The notes below the pieces were generated by a model that had not been told where the DNA came from, ran no database searches, and saw only the letters and a program-made list of their open reading frames with translations. Of a stretch of 64,000 nt of DNA, positions 26,441-35,011 are shown piece by piece; positions within the stretch are counted from its first letter, which is position 1; each line of letters begins with the position of its first letter. The translations under genes were made by a program, and so were the position numbers. Source of the DNA: JANYCO01 sp031416415. GTDB lineage: Bacteria; Bacteroidota; Bacteroidia; Cytophagales; Cytophagaceae. The DNA is taken from NCBI GenBank assembly GCA_031416415.1, contig JANOTP010000235.1:9903-73902 (forward strand), written 5' to 3'.

Positions 26441-28348
26441 ATGCAACGCTTAGTTAAAAGATCAATCCATATAACATTCCAGTCCATAATTTTGATTTTG
26501 GTCTCCGTAACTACCTTTTGCTCTCCATTAAAATTAAAAGCTGAAAAAATCATTTTCCTAAAAGAAGAAATTGGAGACCAAGTCCTCCAAGGAGAATATT
26601 TTGATGTTTTTGAAGATTTAGGAAAAAGTTATACTATTGAAAACATAAGTAGCTCTAGTTTTGATGGATTTAATAAGGGAAACATCTTTACCTATAATAA
26701 AAATCCAAATGCGGCTTATTGGTTAAGATTTACTGTTTCAAAAACCTCTAAAAGTCAAAAAAAGTTTTTATTAGAAAGTTATTCGCCACATACAAATCTT
26801 ATTCAAGTATTTTTACCAAACTCAACTAGTAAATTCTATGTACAACAAGGAGGTGAAGATTTCAACTTCAACCAACGTGTTTATATAACAAAAAATCTAA
26901 TTTTCGATCTCCCTCTTCATGAAACAAATCCAACTACAACTTTTTATATAAGAATTGTATCTAAAAATTATAGTGCCTTTGACTTCAGAATAAAAACAAT
27001 CAATTACTTTCTCTACTACATTACAAATGAATATTTTTTCCTAGGAATTTATTATGGCATTCTTATTATTATGGCTTTATATAATATTCTTGTTTACTTT
27101 ACTGGAAGAGAAAAAGTATACCTCTACTATGTTTTATATGTATTAAGTAGTGCAGTGCTTACTATGACTGATGATGGAATAGGCTTCCAATTTCTTTGGC
27201 CAGAGTTCCCATCGCTTAGCAGGCCTATCGGCTATACAATTGCTCCTATTGTATTAATGGTTGTTTTTATTCTTTACTCCAGCAGTTTTCTTAATCTAAA
27301 AACTCATTTTTATTCATTATGGAAAATCATATATTCCATTACCGGAGCTTATTTATTGTATTTTATTATTTCAATACTATTCGTAGGAGAAGCATTGCCT
27401 ATTCTTTACACAATTCCTTTTATTGCTACCTTTGTAATTGCCTGTATCAGTTTCAGGAAAGGATACAAAGCATCTCGCTTTTTCATTATAGGTTATACCT
27501 TCATCTTAATAAGTATTGTACTTATACAACTAAGAGCACAACACATTATTGAAGGAAACTTTTTTACAGTTTATAGCTTAAACATAGGCCTTGTATTTGA
27601 AGTGGTTATTTTTTCTTTTGCACTTTCAGACAGAATAAAATATATTAAAAAAGAACAAACAATTGCTCAACAAATAATTATTGAAACACTCAATATAAAT
27701 AAAGATCTTCAAGAAAAAGTAAATAGAGAATTGGAAGAAAAAGTTATAGAAAGAACAATAGAATTAAGTTCAAAAAATAAAGAACTTGAAGAAGTCAATC
27801 AAAAACTTAACGAACTCAACGATACGATTAATAAAATAAATACTGGACTAGATTATGACAACTGGTACCTTAAAAAAGATATAAAAAATGACCTACAGGC
27901 AAGAATACTAGAAGAAGAAGTACCCTTTGAAGAATTTCTAAAAATATTTCCAGATGATCTTTCTTGTTTAAAATACTTATCGGAACAAAAATGGCAAAAT
28001 TTCTACCGATGTAGAAAATGTGGAAATTTAAAATATACAGAATCTATTGATAGAACAAAACGAAAATGTACCGTTTGCGGATTTGTTGAGTCAGCTACTG
28101 CTTTTACCCTTTTTCATGGAGTTCGATTTCCACTAAATAAAGCATTTTATCTAACATATCTTTTCTTCAAAAAAGATACTGGAAGAAACTTAACAGAGCT
28201 TTCTGAATTGCTGCAAATAAGAAGAAATACCTGCGGAAAATTTCGAGCTAAAGTCACAGAGAGCAAAACACAGTTTAAAAACTTAAACAAAAATGCCGTA
28301 ATCGATAGTTGGGAAAGCTTGATTGTAATTAAAAAAAGAAAAGATTAA
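26441..28348 (+). CDS. 7TMR-DISM receptor fused to IS1595-type transposase zinc ribbon
   Basis: A 635-residue membrane receptor with an unusual output. Order: signal region 1-35; extracytoplasmic 7TMR-DISM sensor at about 36-185 (NPNAAYWLRFTVS, FYIRIVSKNYSAF); seven membrane helices at about 193-400 (FFLGIYYGILIIMALYNILV and on); coiled coil 405-465. It ends not in a kinase but in FPDDLSCLKYLSEQKW and a zinc ribbon with Cys 524, 527, 543 and 546 (CRKC, CTVC), followed by TLFHGVRFPLNKAFYLTYLF and ELLQIRRNTCGKFRAKV. This is the zinc-ribbon plus helix-turn-helix part of IS1595 transposases (PF12760). The DDE domain is absent. It is predicted to be a membrane-bound sensor with a captured DNA-binding domain. 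Confidence 0.88.
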   Translation: MQRLVKRSIHITFQSIILILVSVTTFCSPLKLKAEKIIFLKEEIGDQVLQGEYFDVFEDLGKSYTIENISSSSFDGFNKGNIFTYNKNPNAAYWLRFTVSKTSKSQKKFLLESYSPHTNLIQVFLPNSTSKFYVQQGGEDFNFNQRVYITKNLIFDLPLHETNPTTTFYIRIVSKNYSAFDFRIKTINYFLYYITNEYFFLGIYYGILIIMALYNILVYFTGREKVYLYYVLYVLSSAVLTMTDDGIGFQFLWPEFPSLSRPIGYTIAPIVLMVVFILYSSSFLNLKTHFYSLWKIIYSITGAYLLYFIISILFVGEALPILYTIPFIATFVIACISFRKGYKASRFFIIGYTFILISIVLIQLRAQHIIEGNFFTVYSLNIGLVFEVVIFSFALSDRIKYIKKEQTIAQQIIIETLNINKDLQEKVNRELEEKVIERTIELSSKNKELEEVNQKLNELNDTINKINTGLDYDNWYLKKDIKNDLQARILEEEVPFEEFLKIFPDDLSCLKYLSEQKWQNFYRCRKCGNLKYTESIDRTKRKCTVCGFVESATAFTLFHGVRFPLNKAFYLTYLFFKKDTGRNLTELSELLQIRRNTCGKFRAKVTESKTQFKNLNKNAVIDSWESLIVIKKRKD

Positions 28349-28466
28349 AATTAACCCATCAATTGTGTGCTAATAAACGTTTAAAAGAGACTATATACCT
28401 TAAAAATATTTTTACTAGAAATCTTCTTCTGTCGCCTTGCTGACAAAATCTTCCTTTATCAACATC

Positions 28467-28474
28467 TATATTTG
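28467..28474 (+). promoter_or_regulatory. -7 promoter element of the DUF3667-led gene run
   Basis: TATATTTG matches TANNTTTG exactly, 24 bases before the ATG at 28498. Confidence 0.55.
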
Positions 28475-28497
28475 TTTATAAATTTAAGAAAAACAAG

Positions 28498-29292
28498 ATG
28501 ATTTGCCCTAATTGTGAAACAGTATACGAAGGTAATTTTTGCCACGAATGTGGTCAAAAAACAATACATGGACGTTATACAATTAAAGGTCTGGTCTCAG
28601 AGTTAATATTCTCAACATTTCATCTTGAAAAAAAAGGACTGCTTTATACAGTAAAAGAATTAACTATTCGCCCTGGTACAGCCATTAAAAATGTTTTAGA
28701 GGGTCAACGATTAAGCTTATACCCTCCCTTCAAATATTTGGTTTTAGTTGGTACAATCATCGTTTTATTATCCCTTCGTTATGGTTTTTTCCATAGTGAA
28801 GAATTAACGTCAGCTAACGCAGATACCTATAATTTTGAAATACTCACAGAGCATAAACTATTTTTCAGCGGATTTTTTAAATTTGCTGAAGACTATGCTA
28901 CACTACTTAATATAGTAGCCATACCGATTTTTTCGTTTTTCAGTTTCTTATTTTTTAGAAAATCAGGATATAACTTCGCTGAAAATTTAATCATAAATAC
29001 ATTTATAACAGCACAACAATTATTGTTCTTAATCATCTTGATCCCATTTATAGAATTTGTACCCGGTATAAAACATATTCTAATTCCAATTTACACATTA
29101 GCAATAATGTTATACAACATGTTTGCTTATGTACAATTGTTTGGAATAAACTTCAACAACCTCTTTAGAAGTTTCATTACAGTAATTACAGGATTTTTAT
29201 ATCAGTTCCCTGCAAACCTGATGGTTTATTACATTTCGCACACTTATATAATTCCTAACATTCATTTAATTCCAGATATAAAATTACCATAA
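28498..29292 (+). CDS. DUF3667 membrane protein with N-terminal zinc ribbon
   Basis: A 264-residue protein. The first 25 residues hold a CPNC...CHECGQK zinc ribbon (Cys 3, 6, 15, 18), then TIKGLVSELIFSTFHLEKKG and RPGTAIKNVLEGQRLSLYPP, which is the DUF3667 signature common in Bacteroidota. Four or five membrane helices follow. Function unknown. Its stop overlaps the next start by one base (TAATG), so it is translationally coupled to the YHS gene and begins a long same-strand run. Confidence 0.92.
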   Translation: MICPNCETVYEGNFCHECGQKTIHGRYTIKGLVSELIFSTFHLEKKGLLYTVKELTIRPGTAIKNVLEGQRLSLYPPFKYLVLVGTIIVLLSLRYGFFHSEELTSANADTYNFEILTEHKLFFSGFFKFAEDYATLLNIVAIPIFSFFSFLFFRKSGYNFAENLIINTFITAQQLLFLIILIPFIEFVPGIKHILIPIYTLAIMLYNMFAYVQLFGINFNNLFRSFITVITGFLYQFPANLMVYYISHTYIIPNIHLIPDIKLP

Positions 29293-29762
29293 TGAAAAAA
29301 GCAATGCTACTTACAATTATTATGCTATTTAGCGTTGGCTTACTTAATTTAAAAGCACAAGAAAATGATGGTGTTCGATTAAAACACTATGCCTTAAAAA
29401 ACAATTTAGCACTACAAGGATACGATCCTGTTAGCTACTTCGCCGGAAAACCATTGAAGGGTAAAAAAACACATCTACTTAAATACAAATCAGTATTGTA
29501 CAATTTCTCATCACAAACGAATTTAGAAAAATTTAAAATTGATCCATCTAAATATGAACCCGTCTATGGAGGTTGGTGTGCTTATGCCATGGGAGATAAT
29601 GGAGAAAAAGTAGAAGTAGATCCAGAAACTTATAAAATCATAAATGGAAAACTTTATTTATTCTATAATGCTTTTTTTAATAACACACTTAACGACTGGA
29701 ATAAAAACGAACAAAATTTAAAAAAGAAAGCTGACATAAATTGGGGCAACACTATAAAATAA
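29292..29762 (+). CDS. secreted YHS domain-containing protein
   Basis: A 156-residue protein with a signal peptide (MLLTIIMLFSVGLLNLKAQ) and the YHS-type sequence YDPVSYFAGKPLKGKKTHLL, YEPVYGGWCAYAMGDNGEKV and DPETYKIINGKLYLFYN. YHS domains carry a conserved Cys and are thought to bind metals or redox partners; in this periplasmic family a role in metal or redox homeostasis is inferred. It overlaps the preceding gene by one base and precedes the DoxX-like gene by seven. Confidence 0.93.
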   Translation: MKKAMLLTIIMLFSVGLLNLKAQENDGVRLKHYALKNNLALQGYDPVSYFAGKPLKGKKTHLLKYKSVLYNFSSQTNLEKFKIDPSKYEPVYGGWCAYAMGDNGEKVEVDPETYKIINGKLYLFYNAFFNNTLNDWNKNEQNLKKKADINWGNTIK

Positions 29763-29769
29763 TACTGTA

Positions 29770-30177
29770 ATGAATTTTAAACTAAAATCAATTCAAACTA
29801 TAATTTCGTGGATAGCGCAACTACTTGCAGCCACTATAATGTTTCAAACATTATTTTTCAAATTTACAGGTGCTGAAGAATCAATCTATATCTTTACAAA
29901 AATAGGTATGGAGCCTGTTGGGCGTTATGGCTCAGGAATAGCAGAGCTGATCACTTCATTATTATTACTAGTACCAACACTATGCTGGATAGGTGCCATA
30001 ATCGGAACAGGAGTGATGGCTGGGGCAATTGTATCCCATTTGACACTTCTCGGAATATCGGTAAAAGACGATGGAGGATATTTATTTATGCTTGCACTAA
30101 TTACATTTGTTTGTTGCCTTACTATTCTATTTATACGCAAACATCAAATACCAGTTATAAATAAACTAATTTCATAA
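29770..30177 (+). CDS. DoxX family membrane protein
   Basis: A 135-residue protein with four membrane helices (IISWIAQLLAATIMFQTLFF, GIAELITSLLLLVPTLCWIG, GTGVMAGAIVSHLTLLGIS, ALITFVCCLTILFI) in the DoxX pattern, with KFTGAEESIYIFTKIGMEPV between the first two. DoxX relatives take part in quinone-linked thiosulfate oxidation or general redox control, but function cannot be assigned from sequence. Embedded in the YHS/DM13/YceI gene run. Confidence 0.9.
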   Translation: MNFKLKSIQTIISWIAQLLAATIMFQTLFFKFTGAEESIYIFTKIGMEPVGRYGSGIAELITSLLLLVPTLCWIGAIIGTGVMAGAIVSHLTLLGISVKDDGGYLFMLALITFVCCLTILFIRKHQIPVINKLIS

Positions 30178-30195
30178 ATTAACTATTACAAAAAA

Positions 30196-30963
30196 ATGAG
30201 AAAAATTTTTATTATAATTTTAATACATGTTAATGTTCAATTAATAAATGCACAAGACAGCACAAAATCGTGTAATTATAAATTTAATAATAATTACGAT
30301 TTAGCTTTTAGTCTTGGGGAAAAGGAAATTCTAGGTGCTATTTCTTGGAGCCACTTTCATGGAATTGGAAATAAAAAGCAACGTTTTAAAGTGGGTTATG
30401 GTCTAAGGTTTTCTTCCTTTTATGGATATAGTGAGGGTAAAAATTATACTACAGCACCCTCCAAATATACAAGCACGATTCAAGGTCCTACAACAATATT
30501 TTCTGAAACTATTGAAAATAATATTGACACCATAACATTTGCTAATCCACAAGTAAACTCACTAAACATTTCTATTAATTTACAATACTCTATAAGTAAA
30601 AAATTTGAAGTTGGATTTAATATTGATGCAATCGGATTCAGCTTTGGGGGCAAGCAACCCGCTTCAATCATATCTTCCGTCTATGATGCCAATCAACCTT
30701 ATTTAATTTCGGCAAAACCTACTTCTTTAAATTTATTACTAACTAGCGATAACGATATTGGCTCTCTAAATTCTGAATTTTATTTACGCTATTGGCTTAC
30801 CGAACATTTTGGCATAAGAGCTGGATATAGTTTTTACTTTTCTGAATATACCACAAGTCAATCTTTAACGTTTGATTCTGGAAGAATTCAAAACGACCGC
30901 TTTCGTTTAAAATCTAGTTTGTTTATGCTTGCCATAACGTATAGGCCCTTTGTAAAAAAATAA
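30196..30963 (+). CDS. secreted hypothetical protein, probable outer-membrane beta-barrel
   Basis: A 255-residue protein with an N-terminal signal (IFIIILIHVNVQLINAQ) and alternating polar/hydrophobic strands throughout (KQRFKVGYGLRFSSFYGY, LNISINLQYSISKKFEVGFN, YLRYWLTEHFGIRAGYSFY), ending FMLAITYRPFVKK. This is typical of small Bacteroidota outer-membrane barrels, but no specific family is recognised. It lies 18 bases after the DoxX-like gene and before the DM13 gene, so it may supply an outer-membrane component of that group. Confidence 0.8.
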   Translation: MRKIFIIILIHVNVQLINAQDSTKSCNYKFNNNYDLAFSLGEKEILGAISWSHFHGIGNKKQRFKVGYGLRFSSFYGYSEGKNYTTAPSKYTSTIQGPTTIFSETIENNIDTITFANPQVNSLNISINLQYSISKKFEVGFNIDAIGFSFGGKQPASIISSVYDANQPYLISAKPTSLNLLLTSDNDIGSLNSEFYLRYWLTEHFGIRAGYSFYFSEYTTSQSLTFDSGRIQNDRFRLKSSLFMLAITYRPFVKK

Positions 30964-30989
30964 TAATTTAACCATTAGAAAATAAAATT

Positions 30990-31430
30990 ATGAAAAAAAT
31001 AATCTTAATGATATTTGTTCTTGCAACAGGAACTATCGCTTGTAAAAAAGCAAAAGACGAAACCAAAATGGTAAACGATATTATAGGGAGTCCTGTCACA
31101 GATACTATTGGACAAGGCAATTTCATAGGTCAACAACATGACCTAAGTGGAAAAGCACTATTATACAAAGACAATAGTAATAACTATATTCTTCGTTTAG
31201 AGAATTTCAATCTTACCTCTGCTCCAGATCCTGATGTTTTACTTTCTAAAACCAGTACTTATAGTGCAGGCAACGTAATTAACGTGACAGGCTTAAGTCA
31301 AAATACTAATTATTCTAACAGCTCTATTAATATAGACGTCGATAACACTATTAATTTTACTGAATACAAATATGTAATAATTTGGTGTACGCAATACAGT
31401 GCTTATTTTGGGCATGCGACTTTAAATTAA
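30990..31430 (+). CDS. DM13 domain lipoprotein
   Basis: A 146-residue protein with a lipoprotein signal (LMIFVLATGTIACKKA, lipidated Cys18) and a DM13 domain at about 40-146: SGKALLYKDNSNNYILRLEN, APDPDVLLSKTSTYSAGNVI, and the hallmark VIIWCTQYSAYFGHATL with its conserved Cys. DM13 is proposed to be a redox or cytochrome-like domain; evidence is comparative only. In the periplasm or on the outer membrane, it would act beside the YHS and YceI products of this run. Confidence 0.9.
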   Translation: MKKIILMIFVLATGTIACKKAKDETKMVNDIIGSPVTDTIGQGNFIGQQHDLSGKALLYKDNSNNYILRLENFNLTSAPDPDVLLSKTSTYSAGNVINVTGLSQNTNYSNSSINIDVDNTINFTEYKYVIIWCTQYSAYFGHATLN

Positions 31431-31524
31431 AAATGTTCTTGAAATTATATTGTTTTTACAAAAATAATACTGTAATTATTGTAAAATAATGAACTATTCA
31501 ATACTTGTAAGCTGTTATGGAAAT

Positions 31525-32058
31525 ATGAAAAAAGTAATGTTTTTATCTCTATTATTATTTTGCTCCACAATTGTATTCGGACAAAATAAAAAAATACAAC
31601 CTGAAAATGAAATTCTTTTTAAAATAAAGAATAGTGGAATCAGTGTTGAGGGTAAATTTAAAGGACTGGCAGGTGTAATAATATTTGACACAAAGAATAT
31701 CGCAACTTCATTAATAGATGTTAGTATAGATGCAAAAACAATAAATACAGACAACAATACTCGTGATGGACATCTAAAGAAAAAAGAATATTTTGACGTT
31801 GAATCATTTCCTAAAATACTGTTTCAATCAAAAAAAATAGAACTTACTAAATCCGGATATTTAGCAACAGGAAACTTAACAATGAAAGGAAAAACAAAGG
31901 AGATAAAAATCCCTTTCATCTATTCAGAAAAAGGCAACGAAGGTGTCTTCAATGGGAGTTTCAATTTAAATAGATTAGACTATGGCGTAGGAAGTTCTAG
32001 TTGGATATTATCTGACAATGCTACGATAACATTAACTATAAAAGTATTAAATCAATAA
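31525..32058 (+). CDS. YceI family secreted protein
   Basis: A 177-residue lipocalin-like beta-barrel protein of the YceI family. The start at 31525 gives a good signal peptide (VMFLSLLLFCSTIVFGQ), while the Met at 31489 would add 12 residues ahead of it. Core motifs are FKIKNSGISVEGKFKGLAG, RDGHLKKKEYFDVESFPKI and GNLTMKGKTKEIKIPF. YceI proteins bind long isoprenoid chains such as quinone precursors in the periplasm, which fits a redox theme with DoxX and DM13. The DinB gene follows after three bases. Confidence 0.94.
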   Translation: MKKVMFLSLLLFCSTIVFGQNKKIQPENEILFKIKNSGISVEGKFKGLAGVIIFDTKNIATSLIDVSIDAKTINTDNNTRDGHLKKKEYFDVESFPKILFQSKKIELTKSGYLATGNLTMKGKTKEIKIPFIYSEKGNEGVFNGSFNLNRLDYGVGSSSWILSDNATITLTIKVLNQ

Positions 32059-32061
32059 AAT

Positions 32062-32598
32062 ATGAGTAGCCCATTAATTTCACAAACTGAATCGGCATTC
32101 TTTCAACTTACAAATGCGATTAATCAACTTGAACATTCTGATTATAAAAAAACACTCGATACGCTTACAGGTTCTACTATTGGGCAGCATGTAAGACATA
32201 TAATAGAATTTTATCAATGTCTTATGAATGGATACAACACTACTATTGTAAATTATGACAATAGGGGACGTGATAAAATGATAGAAGAAAGTCGAGAATT
32301 TGCCCTCCAGTGTATCAATAAAATTTTATTTGACATAAAAAACTTGTCATTAAAAAAAGAAATAACATTAGAAATTTTTTATGAAAATGAAAATGAACCA
32401 CTACGATTGTCAACTACAGTGGAAAGAGAATTAGTTTACAACATTGAACATGCCATTCACCATATGGCACTAATAAAAATTGGTATAAAAGAGATCAACG
32501 AAAAAATAATACTTCCTTCTGAATTTGGAGTGGCAGTATCTACCATTAGATATCAACAACAAAATCATGTGCACAGTCACCTACTTGCCAACAAATAA
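32062..32598 (+). CDS. DinB-superfamily protein
   Basis: A 178-residue four-helix protein with the DinB/YfiT pattern: N-terminal helix ESAFFQLTNAINQLEHSDY, TIGQHVRHIIEFYQCLMNGY with a metal-type His, and NIEHAIHHMALIKIGIKEI with two further His. Members bind a divalent metal; some are thiol S-transferases, but most have no known reaction. Its last 32 bases overlap the NRDE gene in another frame, implying translational coupling. Confidence 0.88.
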   Translation: MSSPLISQTESAFFQLTNAINQLEHSDYKKTLDTLTGSTIGQHVRHIIEFYQCLMNGYNTTIVNYDNRGRDKMIEESREFALQCINKILFDIKNLSLKKEITLEIFYENENEPLRLSTTVERELVYNIEHAIHHMALIKIGIKEINEKIILPSEFGVAVSTIRYQQQNHVHSHLLANK

Positions 32599-33271
32599 AG
32601 GAGATTATATATTAACTTCAAGTAGGGATGAAAAAATCATACGTCCAGCGGCTTTGGAGCCTATGGAATACCTTATAGAAAACAGAAAGATAATATTTCC
32701 TAAAGACCCTGCTGCTAATGGTACTTGGATAGCCTATTCTGAAAACAGAGTAGCTTGCTTGCTCAACGGTGGTTTTGAAAAACATGTTTCTACACCTCCT
32801 TATAAAAAAAGTAGAGGATTAGTTTTGCTCGACTCTTTTTCCTACTCTTCTGCACCCTTATTTGCTGAAAAATATGATTTTAGCAGAATAGAACCTTTTA
32901 CATTACTACTGATTGAAAATACTACCTTATACGAAATTCGTTGGAGTGGCAATCATATATATATAGTGAAATATGCCTCAGACCAGCCTGCAATATGGTC
33001 TTCGGTTACGCTGTATACTGACGAGATAATTTCCAAAAGAAAACAATGGTTTCAACAATGGCTTTCTAAAAATCATTTTTATACTACTGACCTAGCTAGA
33101 ACTTTTCATTTAAAAGCTGGTGACGGCGATAAAGAAAATGATATCCTTATGAACCGTAATAATTCTATAAAAACGGTAAGTATTACAACTATAGAAAAAA
33201 TAAGTTCTAACATTGAAATGATTCACCAGAACCTACTTAATGTAGCCGCTTCGAATAACAATAAGGTATAA
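32567..33271 (+). CDS. NRDE/TANGO2 family protein
   Basis: A 234-residue Ntn-hydrolase-like protein: MCTVTYLPTNKGDYILTSSR with the family-defining Cys directly after Met, then a DEKI version of the NRDE motif, FPKDPAANGTWIAYSENRVA and CLLNGGFE. The start at 32567 is chosen because Cys2 would become the N-terminal nucleophile after Met removal; the upstream Met at 32525 would bury it. TANGO2 proteins have recently been linked to heme handling, which remains debated. It overlaps the DinB gene by 32 bases. Confidence 0.92.
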   Translation: MCTVTYLPTNKGDYILTSSRDEKIIRPAALEPMEYLIENRKIIFPKDPAANGTWIAYSENRVACLLNGGFEKHVSTPPYKKSRGLVLLDSFSYSSAPLFAEKYDFSRIEPFTLLLIENTTLYEIRWSGNHIYIVKYASDQPAIWSSVTLYTDEIISKRKQWFQQWLSKNHFYTTDLARTFHLKAGDGDKENDILMNRNNSIKTVSITTIEKISSNIEMIHQNLLNVAASNNNKV

Positions 33272-33340
33272 AATTTTATTTTTAGCTCAATAATACAACC
33301 AAGACTTTTGGGTAAGCATAAATTTTAGTATTTTAGTACA

Positions 33341-34441
33341 ATGAAATTATTGCTGGCAATAGGATTTACGTTTCTTCCATTCTGTTTATTTTCAGCTCCT
33401 GGCGATTCCATTAAAACAACACATCTTGATTCATATAAACCCAGAATAAAAATTTTACCAAATGGATATTATAGACCAGAAACAAGAATTGCTGTTGGAA
33501 GCTTTGTTCTATTGACTTTTAAGACAAATAGAATAGACACTCTACTACGACCATCATTTATAAAATCTACGCTAGTGGTTACTCAAAATAAACAATTAGC
33601 GATAGAAAATGATTGGATTATATTTTTTAAAAAAGAAAACATAACTTTTTATGGGGGATTTGACTTTATGAAATTTCCAGAAAATTTTTATGGAATTGGA
33701 AATTTTACACTAAAAGACAGCGTAAAAAATTATGAGTTAGATAGAATATCACTTAATTCTCTAGTTCTAAAAAAAATAAAGGGCTATTATTTTGGAGGAC
33801 TTAATTTTGATGCTCAATATCTATATAGTAATAAACAGAACAAAGGCTTGTCTAAATTCCCTTTATACGCAGATGTAAATGGAGCAAGTGGTTATTTTGT
33901 AAATGGATTTGGTCCTACCTTTCTATTTGACTCGCGTGATAATGGGCTAATTTCACATAAAGGTTGGTACAACGAGGCAAGTATAAATTTTCACGGAAAG
34001 GCAACCTTTAGCCAATTCGATTTTACTAACATCACTGTAAACTCTAGGAAATTTATTCCAGTACGTAAAACAAGTATCTGGGCAAGCGAAATTTATTTGA
34101 ATTTCAATATCGGAGATTTACCTTTTCGCTCTAATCCAGCTATTGGGGGAGCTCGATTTTTAAGAGGTTATTATACAGGAAGATTTCGAGATAAAAATTT
34201 AATATTTTATCAAACTGAAATAAGAATTCCTATCTATTGGAAATTTGGCATTGTAGCCTTTGCGGGAATGGGACAAGTAGCTCCAGATATAAAAAGTTTC
34301 TCTTTTGAAGGAATGAAATATACAGCTGGGGGTGGTATTCGTTTTTTATTATCAAAAAAAGAAAATGCAAATATTAGATTAGATTATGGATTTACAAAAG
34401 AAGGCGGTGGCTTTTATATGATTTTTGGGGAGTCTTTTTAA
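33341..34441 (+). CDS. BamA/TamA-like (Omp85) outer-membrane protein, short
   Basis: A 366-residue protein with a signal peptide (LLLAIGFTFLPFCLFSAPGD) and a 16-strand-like barrel of the bacterial surface antigen family: FGPTFLFDSRDNGLISHKGW, RSNPAIGGARFLRGYYTGRF (the RGF-like motif in the lid-lock loop), MKYTAGGGIRFLLSKKENAN, ending GGGFYMIFGESF with a terminal Phe. POTRA domains are missing, so it is a barrel-only Omp85 relative, as is common in Bacteroidota. Substrate unknown. Confidence 0.9.
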   Translation: MKLLLAIGFTFLPFCLFSAPGDSIKTTHLDSYKPRIKILPNGYYRPETRIAVGSFVLLTFKTNRIDTLLRPSFIKSTLVVTQNKQLAIENDWIIFFKKENITFYGGFDFMKFPENFYGIGNFTLKDSVKNYELDRISLNSLVLKKIKGYYFGGLNFDAQYLYSNKQNKGLSKFPLYADVNGASGYFVNGFGPTFLFDSRDNGLISHKGWYNEASINFHGKATFSQFDFTNITVNSRKFIPVRKTSIWASEIYLNFNIGDLPFRSNPAIGGARFLRGYYTGRFRDKNLIFYQTEIRIPIYWKFGIVAFAGMGQVAPDIKSFSFEGMKYTAGGGIRFLLSKKENANIRLDYGFTKEGGGFYMIFGESF

Positions 34442-34683
34442 TTTAGTCTCGAAAAATTCAGATCTACTAATTCTAACATTCTTTTTCTCTTCAAAATATT
34501 CAAATAGACAACAGTCACAACTGATTTTTTACGAAAACGAAACGCGGAAAGAGCTCTGTTTTTAGAAGATTTGATTTTTTCATTTTTTAAATCTACACTA
34601 GATTCTAATAATAAATCATTTTCCCTAGATCTAAAAGTTTGCCTGCCATCAATTGAAAAAACTTCCATATACATATCCCTCAT
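34438..34683 (-). CDS. small hypothetical ORF
   Basis: An 81-codon frame on the minus strand that overlaps the end of the Omp85 gene by four bases. The product is basic and has no recognisable domain (SIDGRQTFRSRENDLLLESS, FRFRKKSVVTVVYLNILKRK). No clear promoter or ribosome-binding signal is seen. It could be a genuine small gene, a degraded fragment, or chance. Confidence 0.3.
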   Translation of the reverse strand: MRDMYMEVFSIDGRQTFRSRENDLLLESSVDLKNEKIKSSKNRALSAFRFRKKSVVTVVYLNILKRKRMLELVDLNFSRLN

Positions 34684-35011
34684 CTGTTTAAGTAATGGAT
34701 ATAACGAGACCCTTTCTTGAAGGTTGCCGTATTAAATTATCGTAAAATTTTATTATGTAAGAAAATAATCCTTCCTAACTATTAGATCAATTTAAGTTTA
34801 CTAACTACCTTAAATAGTACATGGATCTATTTAAGGTAGATCAAAAAATTTCTAAGTTCTATAATTATAAAATTGCTTGTGCCTGTTTTTTAGATCCTTA
34901 TAATAACAACTACTATTTACAATTAACTTGTTTAAACATCAATTGAAGAAAATAAACACATGCAAGAAAAAACTGAATTTTAAACAACGTATGAGTTCTA
35001 ATACTAAATTA
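34684..35011. other. 328-base intergenic region with a perfect inverted repeat
   Basis: No ORF is credible here. It contains a perfect inverted repeat with 13-base arms CTACCTTAAATAG (34805-34817) and its complement (34827-34839) around a 9-base loop, not followed by a U-tract on either strand. The region is downstream of polA and could hold its transcript end or a small RNA. Confidence 0.5.
34805..34839. repeat. perfect inverted repeat, 13-base arms
   Basis: Arms CTACCTTAAATAG and CTATTTAAGGTAG with loop TACATGGAT. Could be a terminator for polA, although it lies 170 bases beyond its stop, or a protein-binding site. Confidence 0.5.

Noticed and set aside
26441..28348. IS1595 insertion sequence
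   Set aside because: Only the zinc ribbon and HTH part is present, in frame with a complete receptor; no DDE domain and no terminal inverted repeats were seen.
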